Positions 52,431-63,285 of a stretch of 64,000 nucleotides of DNA are shown piece by piece (the first letter of the stretch is position 1; the number at the start of each line of letters is the position of its first letter). The DNA comes from Todiramphus chloris collaris (taxonomy: Eukaryota; Chordata; Aves; Coraciiformes; Alcedinidae). The notes beneath the pieces were generated by a model that was given only the letters and a program-made list of their open reading frames with translations, was not told the origin of the DNA and ran no database searches. The stretch spans positions 39,481,242-39,545,241 of the forward strand of contig JANVCC010000018.1 of the NCBI GenBank assembly GCA_025345505.1, given 5' to 3'. The position numbers and the translations under genes are program-made.

Positions 52431-54311
52431 AAGGGGGGTGAAAAGAAGTCATAGTTTTCTGGGAAATATTTTGAAATAAAAATTTCAAATTTTCACCTCA
52501 CTATTTCCCAAGCCTTGATTGAACCATTGAAGGAGTGAAGTTTGTACCTAACCATGAAAACAACTCTGACACTGGGGGCATGAAAACAGATATTTCCTCT
52601 CCAGTACATTCAGGTACATGATTAGCTAGAGCACAAGGGGTACCTCAGTGTCTTAGGTGTGCCTTCAGTATCCTGGAATGAGTTTGGCAGAGAGGTGTTA
52701 CAAAGCTATCCAACAATTTCTGAGGAGGAGAAATTCTAAGAGAATGGATCTATTAAATTGATGTGAAAAGATCTTTCCTGTTAAACATCTCTTTGTATAA
52801 AGAACAATATTATAGGCAAAAAAAAAGGTTTGTTTGAAATCTTTAACTTCAGGTGATATTCATAAACAGTCTGTTTCCTATTCTTTAAGGTCCTGTAAAT
52901 TAGATGTAACAGAATTGTTTGCAGCAGAGTATCTTGATGAAGATTAGTGGGAAAATATTTATATTATTTACTATCCAGATGGAAAATAGAACTCAAACCT
53001 GAGCTTTCCAATCATGAACTTTTTATTAAAAGTTCACAAATGAAGAACTGGTCTTTATTAAATGATAAACATCTTTATTAAAAAATAAATATTACACACA
53101 AAGACATCACACAAAGCTGTGCCAGTCTACTGATCGCAAATGGATTTTAACCTATACAGACATAACTGCTTTCAAAACAACAAGCAATTTTGATGAGAAG
53201 CTTGGTCTTGATTGCCTGGATTGCGACAAATGAGGTATATTGTCTTTGTCCAATGCAGTTCTATAAAAATTAGTTACCAGAGGAGACAGGCAAATTTGAA
53301 CTATTTACATATTTTACCTCTGCTACTGTTGTCCTGTTAAGTTCACGTAATACCATCAGACACAAGGAAATTGTGAAATGTAGAGCTTTCCCCAGAAACT
53401 GCAACAGAGTGGGAATTTTTATTGTTGAATTGTTACGATGCACATATCCAAAGGGACTTTTGACCTACCTCAGAACTATAATATAGAAACCTCTGCTAAA
53501 AGCCAACAAGACTGTATCAATAAAAGATATTTTAATATATATTGCTGAAAAAAATAACTTAAACAGCACAGCTTTCTTCTTTAATGTAAAACTATATGTT
53601 CTTTCTTACTTTGTTTTTTAAACAGTAGCCATGTCTTTGTTACAAAGGTCCAAGAATTATAACATTGGAATAGTTAAGCACAGAAAAATTTGGAGCATAA
53701 ATCACAGTAACAGAAAAGAGGTAGACTTCCTTTTCAGTACAAGAATAGTGTATTGCTCTCATGATGGTGTATTCTTTAGTTATGATTTTGATTATCGTAG
53801 GACTGACTTCACTCATAGCTGGCAGTAGCTCCAACACTTACAAGTCATGCCGAAATAAATATTGCATTCATCCTCTCTGAACTGAATCTAACCCAAAGTC
53901 AACACAGTTATGCTTCTGTATTTACAGAGTTGAGGGTCAGTTGATATTTTCATTATACCCTTTATTTTTAAAGGTCTTAACTTGGATTTGTCTTTTTGTT
54001 GTGTTTATTTTAGGTCTTCTGTACTTAAAATATTAACTGCATGAAAACCACATGTGTATGAAAAATAAAATATGCATGGCAAAGAAAAATCATGATCCGA
54101 CTTTAAAATATATGGGTTTTCAGTGACTGAAAAGAAAAAAAAGCCATAAACCTCCCATGAGGAATAACCCAGAATAGACTTGGTTCAAAGATAACAGTCT
54201 GTGGTTCCAGAGCTGATTCCTGGGAACCAGGTAATTTTGACAGAACTTGAGGAAAGTAATAGTGATTGGAGATTTATAAGTAAAATATGCACGTTTTCTT
54301 GTATGCACACT
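52431..54311. other. Non-coding spacer between two CR1 copies
   Basis: No gene is recognised. The sequence is AT-rich, with short frames such as 53631-53828 (+, 65 codons) that show no domain. No simple repeat of note is present beyond an A run at about 52819-52827. Confidence 0.55.
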
Positions 54312-55530
54312 CATAGAATCACAGAATGTCTTTAGTTGGAAGAGATCTTCAAGACCATCTAGTCCAACCTTCTATTTAACACTGCAAGCTCACCACTAAA
54401 CCATGTCTCTGAGCACCAGGTCCACACATCATTTAAATGTCTCCAGGGATGGCAAGTCCACCACTGCCCTGGGCAGAGCATTCTAATCTTTGATAACCCT
54501 TTCAGTGAAGAAATGTTTCCTAATATCCAGCTTTAATCTCCCCTGGTGTAGCTTGCATCCATTTCCTCTGGTCCTGGCACACGTCACCAGCGAGAAGAGG
54601 CTGTCCCTCTCCTCGTTCCAACCTCCTTTCAGGTAGTTATAGAGAGAGATAAGGTCTCCCCTCAGCCTCCTCCTCTCCAGACTAAACAACCCCAGCTTCC
54701 TCAGCTGCCTGTTATAGGACTTGTGCTTTAAGCCCTTCATCAGCCTTGTTGTCCTTTTCTGGACATGCTCCAGCACTTCTATGTCCTTCTTATAGTGAAA
54801 GGCCCAGAACTGAACACAATATTCAAGGTGTGGCCTCACCAGTGACAAGTACAGGGGGATGATCACCTCCCTATTCCTGCTGGCCACAGTGTTTCTGATA
54901 CAAGCCAGGATGCCATTGGCCTTCTTGGCCACCTGCACACTCTGCTGGCTCATATTTAGTCAACTATTGATCAATACCCCCAGGTCCTTTTCCAACTTGC
55001 ACCTTTCCAACCACACATCTCCAGGTCTGTAACTTGCCATGGGGTTGTTATGACCCAAGTGCAGGACCTGGCACTTGACCTTGTTGAACTCCATGCAATT
55101 AACCTTGGCCCACTGATCTAACCTGTCTAGGTTGTGCTGTAAAGCTTCACTACCCTCTAGCAGATCGACACACCCACCTAGTTTGGTGTCATCTGCAAAT
55201 TTACTGAGGATACACTTGATCCTCTCATCCAGATCATTAATAAAGATATTAAAGAGAACAGGCCCCAGTATGGAACTATGGGAAACACCACCTGTGACAA
55301 GACATCAGACGTATTTATCTCCATTCACTACCACTCTTTCAGCCTGTCCATACAGCCAGTTTTTTATCCACTGCAGAGTGTATTTATCCAAGCCTTGTGC
55401 CATAATTTTCAGAAGGAGAATGATGTGGGAGACAGTGTCAAAGGCTTTGCTAAAGTTCAGGTAGACAATGTCCACAGCTCTTCCCTCAACCACACACACA
55501 TGCACAAAGTCAGACACACAGATGGTATCA
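54312..55530 (-). mobile_element. CR1 LINE, 5'-truncated
   Basis: A 1.2-kb CR1 on the - strand. Its 3' end lies at 54312 (CATAGAATCACAGAATG, octamer units in complement), with 3' UTR text that reads in complement as GGTTGGACTAGATGGTCTTG. Coding homology extends upstream to about 55530, just 5' of palm motif A. It is a different CR1 subfamily from the copy at 51395-52430, judging by the 3' UTR wording. Copies of this kind are common in neoavian genomes. Two in-frame stops and a mutated catalytic codon show it is dead. Confidence 0.93.
54483..55517 (-). pseudogene. CR1 reverse transcriptase remnant, single frame with two stops
   Basis: The whole stretch reads in one frame on the - strand, about 345 codons, interrupted by TGA at 55305-55307 and TGA at 54960-54962, and closing at 54483. 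Motif A reads YLNFSKAFDTVSH, so the first catalytic aspartate is replaced by asparagine (codon 55455-55457). The VPQGS loop has decayed to VSHSS, while the FADD box is intact (55188-55199). The C-terminal [14 protein letters not shown] and [13 protein letters not shown] motifs are well preserved. The absence of frameshifts over about 1 kb suggests this copy is younger than the others. Confidence 0.92.
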
Positions 55531-55931
55531 GTCTAAATTACTAGTATGCCAAAGCCAGATCATCCGAGGTTAGATTTTTTTATGCACAGCAATGGAAGCG
55601 CTGAAGTCATATAGGTAATAATCTCCACTCATATACCATAATCTCCACTCATTCCTCACATTCCAGATCATTCCTTAACTCATGCCCAGGTGTATCAGCA
55701 CAAAGAAGGATATTGCAGTTGAAGCTGATGCAAAACTAGCAATCCAAATATTATAAGGCAATATCTTATTGCTACAATTTGAAGTATAGTGCACTAGATG
55801 TCATTTGAATGTAAGAATCATCTTGCCATTCTTGCTGCAGAGCTGATACAGAATTGCTGAATATTAGGAATGCCTGAGGATACTTAGACAAATAAAAGCC
55901 CTCCTGGTCCATCCCAGTAAAGTCTGTCTAA
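55531..55931. other. Short spacer between CR1 and LTR
   Basis: About 400 bases with no gene. It includes a near-tandem repeat of TAATCTCCACTCAT (55618 and about 55639), spaced about 20 bases apart. No further element is recognised. Confidence 0.6.
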
Positions 55932-55936
55932 ATTAG
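55932..55936. repeat. Target site duplication, left copy
   Basis: ATTAG immediately precedes the LTR edge at 55937. The same five bases follow the other LTR edge at 56661-56665. A 5-bp duplication is the size typical of avian ERVL insertions. Confidence 0.8.
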
Positions 55937-56660
55937 TGTCAAGGCTTAGGGCCAGGGTTGTTCACTAGACCTATAACAGATGCTCTCTGTTAACCGCTCT
56001 CCCTCCCCAAAGGGGAAGAGAAAGCGAATAAAGGAGGATTATCAATTAGAAAAGAAAGTTAGAACAGCTTTAGTGAAAATAATAATAATAAAATGGAATA
56101 TATACAAACCCAATGTCAAACCCACCCCCGATGGCAATTATGTCACTGTCACCACTGATGTTGTGGAGCAGGCACTGGGGAAGTGCCAGACTGGACTGTG
56201 GCAGATGTGAATTGGATTCAGAACCTGATTCTGGAACTGGATTCATGAACACATGGATTGAGATCAAAGGCAGAAGGACAAAGTCCTCCTTGGATGCTGG
56301 CCATTGAAGAAGAGACTGATGCTTATCATCCCTTAGCTTTATACCAAATATGATGTATATGGGATGGAAAACCTCACTGATCAGTTAAGGGTCACCTGTC
56401 CTGTCTGCTCCTCCCTGCAAGTGTGGCCTTTTACTTTCTGCACCCCCCTAACGTGATACACAAGATCCAGCAGTGGCCTTGGTCTGCACACCACCAATCC
56501 TTGGTAGCAACTCTAAACATGGGGTGTTATCACTGCTAGAAGCAGACACTGCCTGTGAAACCAGGCTGCTAACTACAGACAGTGCAGTGAGTAAGAAGAA
56601 CTGAGCTGAAAAGTGAGATCACTGAACAGAATTAGTTCTGTTCTCACTCAAACCAGGACA
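55937..56660 (-). mobile_element. Solo LTR, avian ERVL type
   Basis: A 724-base LTR on the - strand. Read in its own direction it begins TGTCCTGGTTTGAG and ends CCTTGACA, giving matched TGTC...GACA termini. TGTCCTGGTTT is a hallmark start of avian ERVL LTRs. The internal AATAATAATAATAAA stretch (about 56080-56092 on the + strand) and the CCCCAAAGGGGAAG patch (about 56006-56019) also recur in that family as I recall it. A TATAAAG lies at 56337-56343. Both flanks carry ATTAG and there is no internal sequence, so this is a solo LTR left by recombination between the two LTRs of a provirus. The subfamily cannot be named without a library search. Confidence 0.88.
56337..56343 (-). promoter_or_regulatory. 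TATA box of the solo LTR
   Basis: CTTTATA on the + strand reads TATAAAG on the - strand, about 320 bases from the LTR 5' end, a usual U3 position. Whether it is still active cannot be told from sequence. Confidence 0.55.
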
Positions 56661-56665
56661 ATTAG
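56661..56665. repeat. Target site duplication, right copy
   Basis: ATTAG directly follows the LTR terminus CCAGGACA, matching the copy at 55932-55936 without mismatch. Confidence 0.8.
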
Positions 56666-58672
56666 TATTGAATACACTTCTGTGCCATGACTGTCAACTT
56701 GGACCAATCTTTTCTAACCTAATAATATAACCTTTATTTTGAATTTAGTTAATCAAGATTTCTGTACTGTTTTAGAAGACAGAAGGTTTATGCAATCAGG
56801 CTGAGTTGTAAAAATATTACCTATAAGATAATAATTACAAATGAGGTACTTACATTGTCATATCAATTCTCCAGTTTTCTGAATGCATGCTTATATTGTA
56901 TTAGAACAAGTTATTCACGTTATTTTAGAAAGGTGGAAATGTGCTTTTCAAAGTATAATCTGGTCCTTAACATTTTTTTTCTTAATTTTCCTTGGTATTT
57001 TCTGTTCTAAAAAAAGCCAAAACAAACACAAAAACCCACAAGCAACACTTGACATTAATATAATTTACTCATACTATTAAATCAGGACTTTCCACATTTC
57101 CTTTTTTTGCAAATATTGCATCATTTTAATAAAAGTCAGCAATGCTGTCCTCACCAGCACTGTTTAAAAAGAATGACACTCATCAAGGATTTTTAAACAA
57201 CAAGATGCTCAGTTTTAACTGTCTGGTAAAAGCTTGATAAAACCTGTCACAGAGTCCTTTCCCACCTTACTTGTCCCTACCCAGTAGAGGAACGAAGGGG
57301 CAAAAACTACCCTATCTGGATGAAGGAATGGAGCAAGCAAGCCAGCTGCCCATGGAGCAAGTGGATATGGGCTTGGAGAACTGCTCTTAGAGTGGTATAT
57401 GGGTCTACATACAGTAAAGTATGTGAATTCCCCAAAAGACTGTGGGGTGGATGGAGTACCAGTCTTGCTGACCCTTGCTGTGCAAGTCTGACCTGTCACT
57501 GAGATTTTACTGCTTCCTGAAAGGAGCAAAAGTAGCAGGAACTTTGTCTGGCATGGGAGTTGGGAAGGTCCTGTCTGCACTTGTCGCAACAGAGATGCAA
57601 AAGTTGAACAGTGAAATCCAGAAGCGGTTTCTATGGCGTACATTGCTCCCTTGACTTCAGAGAAGTGGTGACAACTCTTGCTGGCTGAAGTGTCGCATGC
57701 GAGTCCTTGGAGAAGCAAGCAAATTGCAGGGTGGAGGCCTGTCTGCCGAAATGCTTGCTGATGAAGTCCTCAGCCTGAGTGAGCAGATGTTAGGTAATCT
57801 TGGTATTTGCAGCAGCAGTGTGAATTTCCCGTTGACAGCACAGAGCTGGAGATCTGTAACGATGATTAAGAGTACCTACTGAATCACTGTCATTTTGATT
57901 GTCATGCTGTTGGTGGTTGTATATGCAGGGATACACCACAGGTTATTTTTAAGTCTAAAGCCTGAATTATTATCTTGGTCAGAACAACATGAATATTTTC
58001 TAATCCCTTAATTTGGTGCCGGAAGGAAACTGGGGTTCGTGTTGCTCCCTGTGGCTCTTCTTCTCTATGTATTAGATGAAGGAAATGAAGCAAAGCCAAT
58101 TCCAGTGAAGCTCTGAGCTTTTGAATGAAAAGTACTGGAGGTCCAGTAAGCTAAACAGGAACGCATCAGCTGAAAAAAAAAAAACCCAAAACAACCCATA
58201 AAATAAAAGAATAATGTTTAGAAGGGTAGAGACAGGAAATTACTTGTGAGGAATGTATAACACTGAGTGATCTCTTTTTTAAATGTATGATGCCAATTTA
58301 ATGTTTAAAGCTGCTCAATGGCTGGAATACAAACTTCTTGTGAAATATATTACGTGTTTAGAATCACTTAGCAGTTAGTGAAAAACCCTCCTAATGAAAC
58401 AATGTATTAATTGCTCAGGGCCACTCAAAGCAAATGCACATAAAATATTTAGATGTCTGGAGATGCTCAGCAGCTTGATAACCAACTTTTAATAAAGTCT
58501 ATTCAGTATTTAGAGTTGATCAGCAACTAGGAAAACAACCCATGCTCAGCAATAGAAATGCAGGGCTAATAAAATACTGCTCAGTGGCTGCAGCAAGGTT
58601 TTTAAAGCTACACGAAAATTAAGGGGACTAAATTGAGCAGTAACAGTAGAGGCGCTGGTAGTTCCATAGGAT

Positions 58673-58741
58673 TAATGGCTGGCTGGGATGAGTTGATGGC
58701 CTGTGGCTACATTTCAGGCCATTAACCCCAGCTGGCCATTA
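58673..58741. repeat. Compound inverted repeat (two nested stems)
   Basis: The outer arms at 58673-58687 (TAATGGCTGGCTGGG) and 58727-58741 pair at 13 of 15 positions. Inside them, 58696-58703 (ATGGCCTG) and 58715-58722 (CAGGCCAT) pair perfectly at 8 of 8, around an 11-nt loop. The unpaired spacers are 8 nt and 4 nt. The whole is a 69-nt imperfect hairpin of roughly microRNA-precursor size, although the internal loop between stems is asymmetric. Confidence 0.75.
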
Positions 58742-58793
58742 GTCCCCAGGAAATGCCCAGCACTGAGATCATGATTACAATTGTAAGCATTTA

Positions 58794-58842
58794 ATAAAAA
58801 AAAACAAAAAAAAAAAAAAAAAAAAAACAACCAAAAAAAAAA
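58794..58842. repeat. A-rich tract
   Basis: A run of over 40 A residues interrupted by a few C (AAAACAAAA, then a long A run, then CAACCAAAA). AATAAA directly abuts its start. This could be a retroposon tail or plain A/C low-complexity DNA; no element body is recognised. Confidence 0.85.
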
Positions 58843-58857
58843 GCAGCCAAACAAAAC

Positions 58858-58890
58858 CAATAATCCTTCAGCATCAATAATCCTTCAGCA
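58858..58890. repeat. 17-bp-period tandem duplication
   Basis: CAATAATCCTTCAGCA occurs at 58858-58873 and again at 58875-58890, separated by a single T. Both copies are identical, just downstream of the A-rich tract. Confidence 0.85.
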
Positions 58891-60513
58891 GCCTTATATT
58901 TTCTATAGTATATGGATGTATGCGGTGTCTACATTTTAACAAGAGATGTCCATATTCATATTAACATAGATTTTCTCTAGAACAACTGCAATACCTTAGA
59001 GTCTGTAGATTACTGGGAAGTCTACTTCCATTTTCACTCGGTATGTGAATAAAAATCAAAGTCTTGGTGCTCTGCATTTCCTAGTTGATGCTGTTTGCCA
59101 TCCTTTAAGGCAAGAAGGAGTACCTCAGATGGGATATTTAGTGTGGCCTCATTTGGGTTAAGTGGATCTCGTGTTTGAGTATATTCCCAGGGTCCTATGT
59201 CCTTCACATACTGACCTACTTTCCTTTTTTAAGAATAGCAGAGTGACAGTAGTACATCCTGTTGTACTTCATGTTTTTATAGCAACATGTACCCAGAGGA
59301 TGCTAAAGAACTTCTCACAGACTATGCAAAGATTGCTGGGCTTGCTGCTGAAATGAAGTTTCCCTTGGGATAATGGCAACTCTTTCTGGGACAGCAATAT
59401 TGCACAGTAGTGTTTTAACAGGAGGAAGTGAAGATAAAATTTAATTGAAACAACAGGGGAAATTTAGACAGGTAGGACATAAATACCTGATGGCATTTCA
59501 CCAGGATTAACTTCCCCAAGTCTTTCTACAAGTCATTCTGACTGTCCAGCCATGAACACATCTACCCTCACATGGGTTTAACATTTGCTTTAATTTTCTC
59601 ATTTAAGAAGTAGTAGACTGTTGCAATGCTACACATTCCAGAATTAAAAAAAATACTTGCAGCCTGCTTCTGATATATAGAGAAGAATTTTACATTCCGG
59701 GACTGGGATATAGCTTTGCAAATCACCAGAAGAAACCATGACTGTTTAAATGCTATGAATTATGCTCTGGATTATACTCTGGAAGCATTTACCCCTTTCT
59801 ATTAAGCTAAATTAGGCACCTAAAGCAGAGATGTTAGGAGTACTTCCATAAATAGCTTACAACAACAGCAAGGCAAGATAGAAAGGGAAACAGCAGATAT
59901 CCCTTTCATAGGAGGAGGAAATCTGTTGTGAATTGGTTTTGTTATGATTGGGAGTATCTGTTATGCATTGACCAAGATGGCCTGCAGGCTAAGGAACAGA
60001 AGGGCTTCTTCCAGCTCTCATAATTGGATACCCAAAAGGCATCCAATCATGCCTATGAGAAATGTCTTCTTGTATCTCCAGCTGATCAGCATATTAAGCC
60101 TTTTTTCTTTCTCAGGGTGATCAAAGTGGATTCACACCTCCCAGCCTTGTTGCCTAGGTTGTTATAATTGCCCTTAACTCTTCAGGTTAAAACATCAAAG
60201 TCCAAGGAAATGAGTATGGTTTTATATGCTGATCTCCTAGGCTCCTAAATTTGATTGTTGAGTTCTCTTGCTGTTACAGCATAAAGGTCTTTGCAGATGA
60301 ATTTATTTATCTCTCATTTGTACAGAACAGAGGCCTGAGAGCATCTGCAGAGCTCACCAGCTGACCATGTCATTGTGGGGATAGGAAAAAGGACTCTCAT
60401 GTTATGGACATCAGAAAAAACTTAATTCTGTGAGCTCACATTGCAGCAGAACTGTTACATTCTTTGAAACACTGTTTTTCAAATCTAACTCACAAATTCA
60501 ATCTGCATGGGAA

Positions 60514-60604
60514 TTTTTTTTGTTGTTTTGTTTTGGTTTGTTGTTGTTGTGGTTTTTATTTGTTTGGTTTTTTTCTTGGTTGCTTATTGTCTGTTTGTTT
60601 TTCT
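60514..60604. repeat. T/G-rich low-complexity tract
   Basis: About 90 bases of T with interspersed G (TTGTTGTTTTG, GTTGTTGTTGTGG, TTTGTTTGG). It is a degenerate (TTG)n/(TTTG)n simple repeat. Confidence 0.85.
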
Positions 60605-63264
60605 TTACCTGAGGTATTTTTAAAAGGAAGTAAATTAACTAATACATTAAAAAGAGATGATGAATAGCAGGACAGCTTAGAGACAGTTTTTTACATTCTG
60701 TCATACACTGCTAGATTCTTCAGTTTTTAATGTTAGATCAATCTAGCATACTTTCCTGTGTCTGTTGAGTCAGAGTGTAGAAAAAAAGCACATACAGGAG
60801 TAGTGTTATATATTCAGGATTTTGTTATAAGCAAAAAGAAATCACATCTTACAGGTAATGAATTTATGATTAGGATAATTAAAATGGTATCATAGCAATC
60901 AAATAATTATTATTAGTTCAGATCTAATTGTCATAGAAAAAGAAAGAAAAATAAAATAAAAAATACTACTGTACAGGAAAAGTCTCAATATGACATAGCT
61001 AGAATTGGTATACATACTGTCATAGAAAATGGAAGGTGGGGTGGCCTCAACCTGAACCACACCACTCACTGACATAAAACCTAACATTTATTTACCATGT
61101 AGATGGGCATAGGAAGCTGCTGGTGGTTTCTTTTTTCAAGATTTCTATTTTACATACTCTGCAGGCACACTCACATCAACCAAGGACCCTGCCTCTCTGA
61201 TCCAGTCTCAAGCTGCACTACAGTCTTGAGTAAGCAGGACTCTCACTTCAGCTGGTCACGGTGTCCAAGCCTTTGCAGGTGGCCTGGCTTCCACACATAG
61301 TGGTGCCATCTTCGTCTCAGCTTTCTGCATACGTGCAGATACGTTCCTTCCAAGGTGCTACTCTCTTAAACATTTATTGCTTGCCAGGGTACATGGTCAG
61401 CATAAGCTATGAATAGCTTTGCTGATCATGTAGCTGCAGGCCAATCTCTGACTTTCTTTCTGTTTAAGACTAAATTATTGGTCATTACCTTGGTCGCTAT
61501 CACTTTCTAGAGAGTTTCTAGAGCATTATCTTGCTTTTTTCTTGATATACGATTGGACATTGCATCTGAATTTATGGTGACTTCTATGTATGCTAATTTC
61601 TTATTCTCCAGTGTTCTTAAACCTCATTTTGTCCAGCTTCATATCTTCATTTCTTTAACTGTCTGTTAGTGTCCTATTTATACTCTTAGGGCTTCCAGTG
61701 CTAGCCACCATCTCAACTTTTATCACCCCATGCCTACTCCTCTGCACCACATATTGTGTCCCTACTGCTCAAGGTATCTGCCATTCTACCAGGCTTATTC
61801 ACCTCTACAGAACATTGCTACAGTAGAGTCATAAATATCTAATTCACCACAACATAACTACTTGATAGTTCTTGTTAACACTGGTCGTTAGACAAACTAC
61901 TCTTACAACTACTACATGCCTTCTAAAATAGTTCCCGGTAGTTGAGGAAAGGTTCATACAAACCACTTCTAACAAACCTTGCTCTTGAGTCCTTGCATAC
62001 TCAGGCAAAGACAATGTCAGTACAACATTACTGGCCTACAGAGCTACCACAGGAGGGATCACCTCCTGCAGAGAGGAAGTCCTACTTCCTTATATGCTTC
62101 TTATCCCTCTCTCTGCTGGTCTGTGGAAGATGAGAAGGAAAGTAAGGTGATTCCATCTTTCCCTCCCTCTTTCATCTACAGAAAACTATTTATAAATAGC
62201 AACTTATACCCAAATCTTTGCAAACCCCTGAGCTGTTGACCTTTTGCTACTTGCAGCTGCAAAGATGAATAATTTTGCCCTAAATTGCACATAAGATTGC
62301 AATGACACAAAACATTAACGTTAGCTGCTGATGAACCTATTTCATTACTTTTAATAACATTGTATCTGTGTTTGTCTGCTCAATGCAGTGATAACTTACT
62401 GAAGGAGAATTAATTTCACTTATTATCCACATAAGCAATAATGAGGGAAATCATTTTCCTCTAGAGTTGCAGAGAGAAGTTTAATTAAATTTGGATATGG
62501 GACAATTGATTTCAGATTGGTCACTTGCTTTCTGCCTGACAGTGGAACCTTAGGTCTTGAAGACAGGTGCAAAATCATGTAAAACCCTTAGTGAAAATAC
62601 CCATGTCTGAAGCAAGTCTTCAAGACTTTTGAATAGGGGTGGAAATGCAGTATTTTGAAATTAACAGCACAAAAGAGTTCGTTTGTAAGGTTGTTTTAGT
62701 CATCTTATACTCTGTAAGGGCTTTGAATATCTATAAACACAACATGTACCAAGCAAACCATGAGGTAGTAATACTGGTAATAATGTAGACTGTCATTGCT
62801 GGGATATTCTGGTGCTATTCATGATGAGAAAAGCAACACAGAGGCAGACACATGGTAAAGATAACCTTGGACTTTTGAGCAAAGATGCTTCTTGTTACAT
62901 GGATAGGCTTAGATTAAAATGATTAGTGCTTTTGGGTACTTATTGCAAATGAAGTCTCTTTCACCACATCCGCTGTGTTCAGTGGGAACAGATTCAGTGG
63001 GTACTGACTAGTTGGTTGGACTAAATATGGCATCATATAATCATATATCCTGGTATTGCTTCTCATAGAACCAAATCTGTGTGAACACCCAGTAATTCAA
63101 ATACAAGTGTTGCTAGTATCTTAATGAATCAACCTATATAACTGTCTTCTTTAGTAAATAAATATATTACTTAAAAATTACTTTTGAATCAGTGAGTTCT
63201 GAAAATTCAGATGAAGTGGTTAATCTATTAACTAAATATTGATTTGACAGGAAGGTGTAAGTAA

Positions 63265-63285
63265 GGGGGGTGGGGGGTGGAAAGG
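63265..63285 (+). repeat. G-rich patch
   Basis: Six G, T, six G, T, GG, AAA, GG in sequence. It might support a G-quadruplex, though the runs are uneven and the loops very short. Confidence 0.65.
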
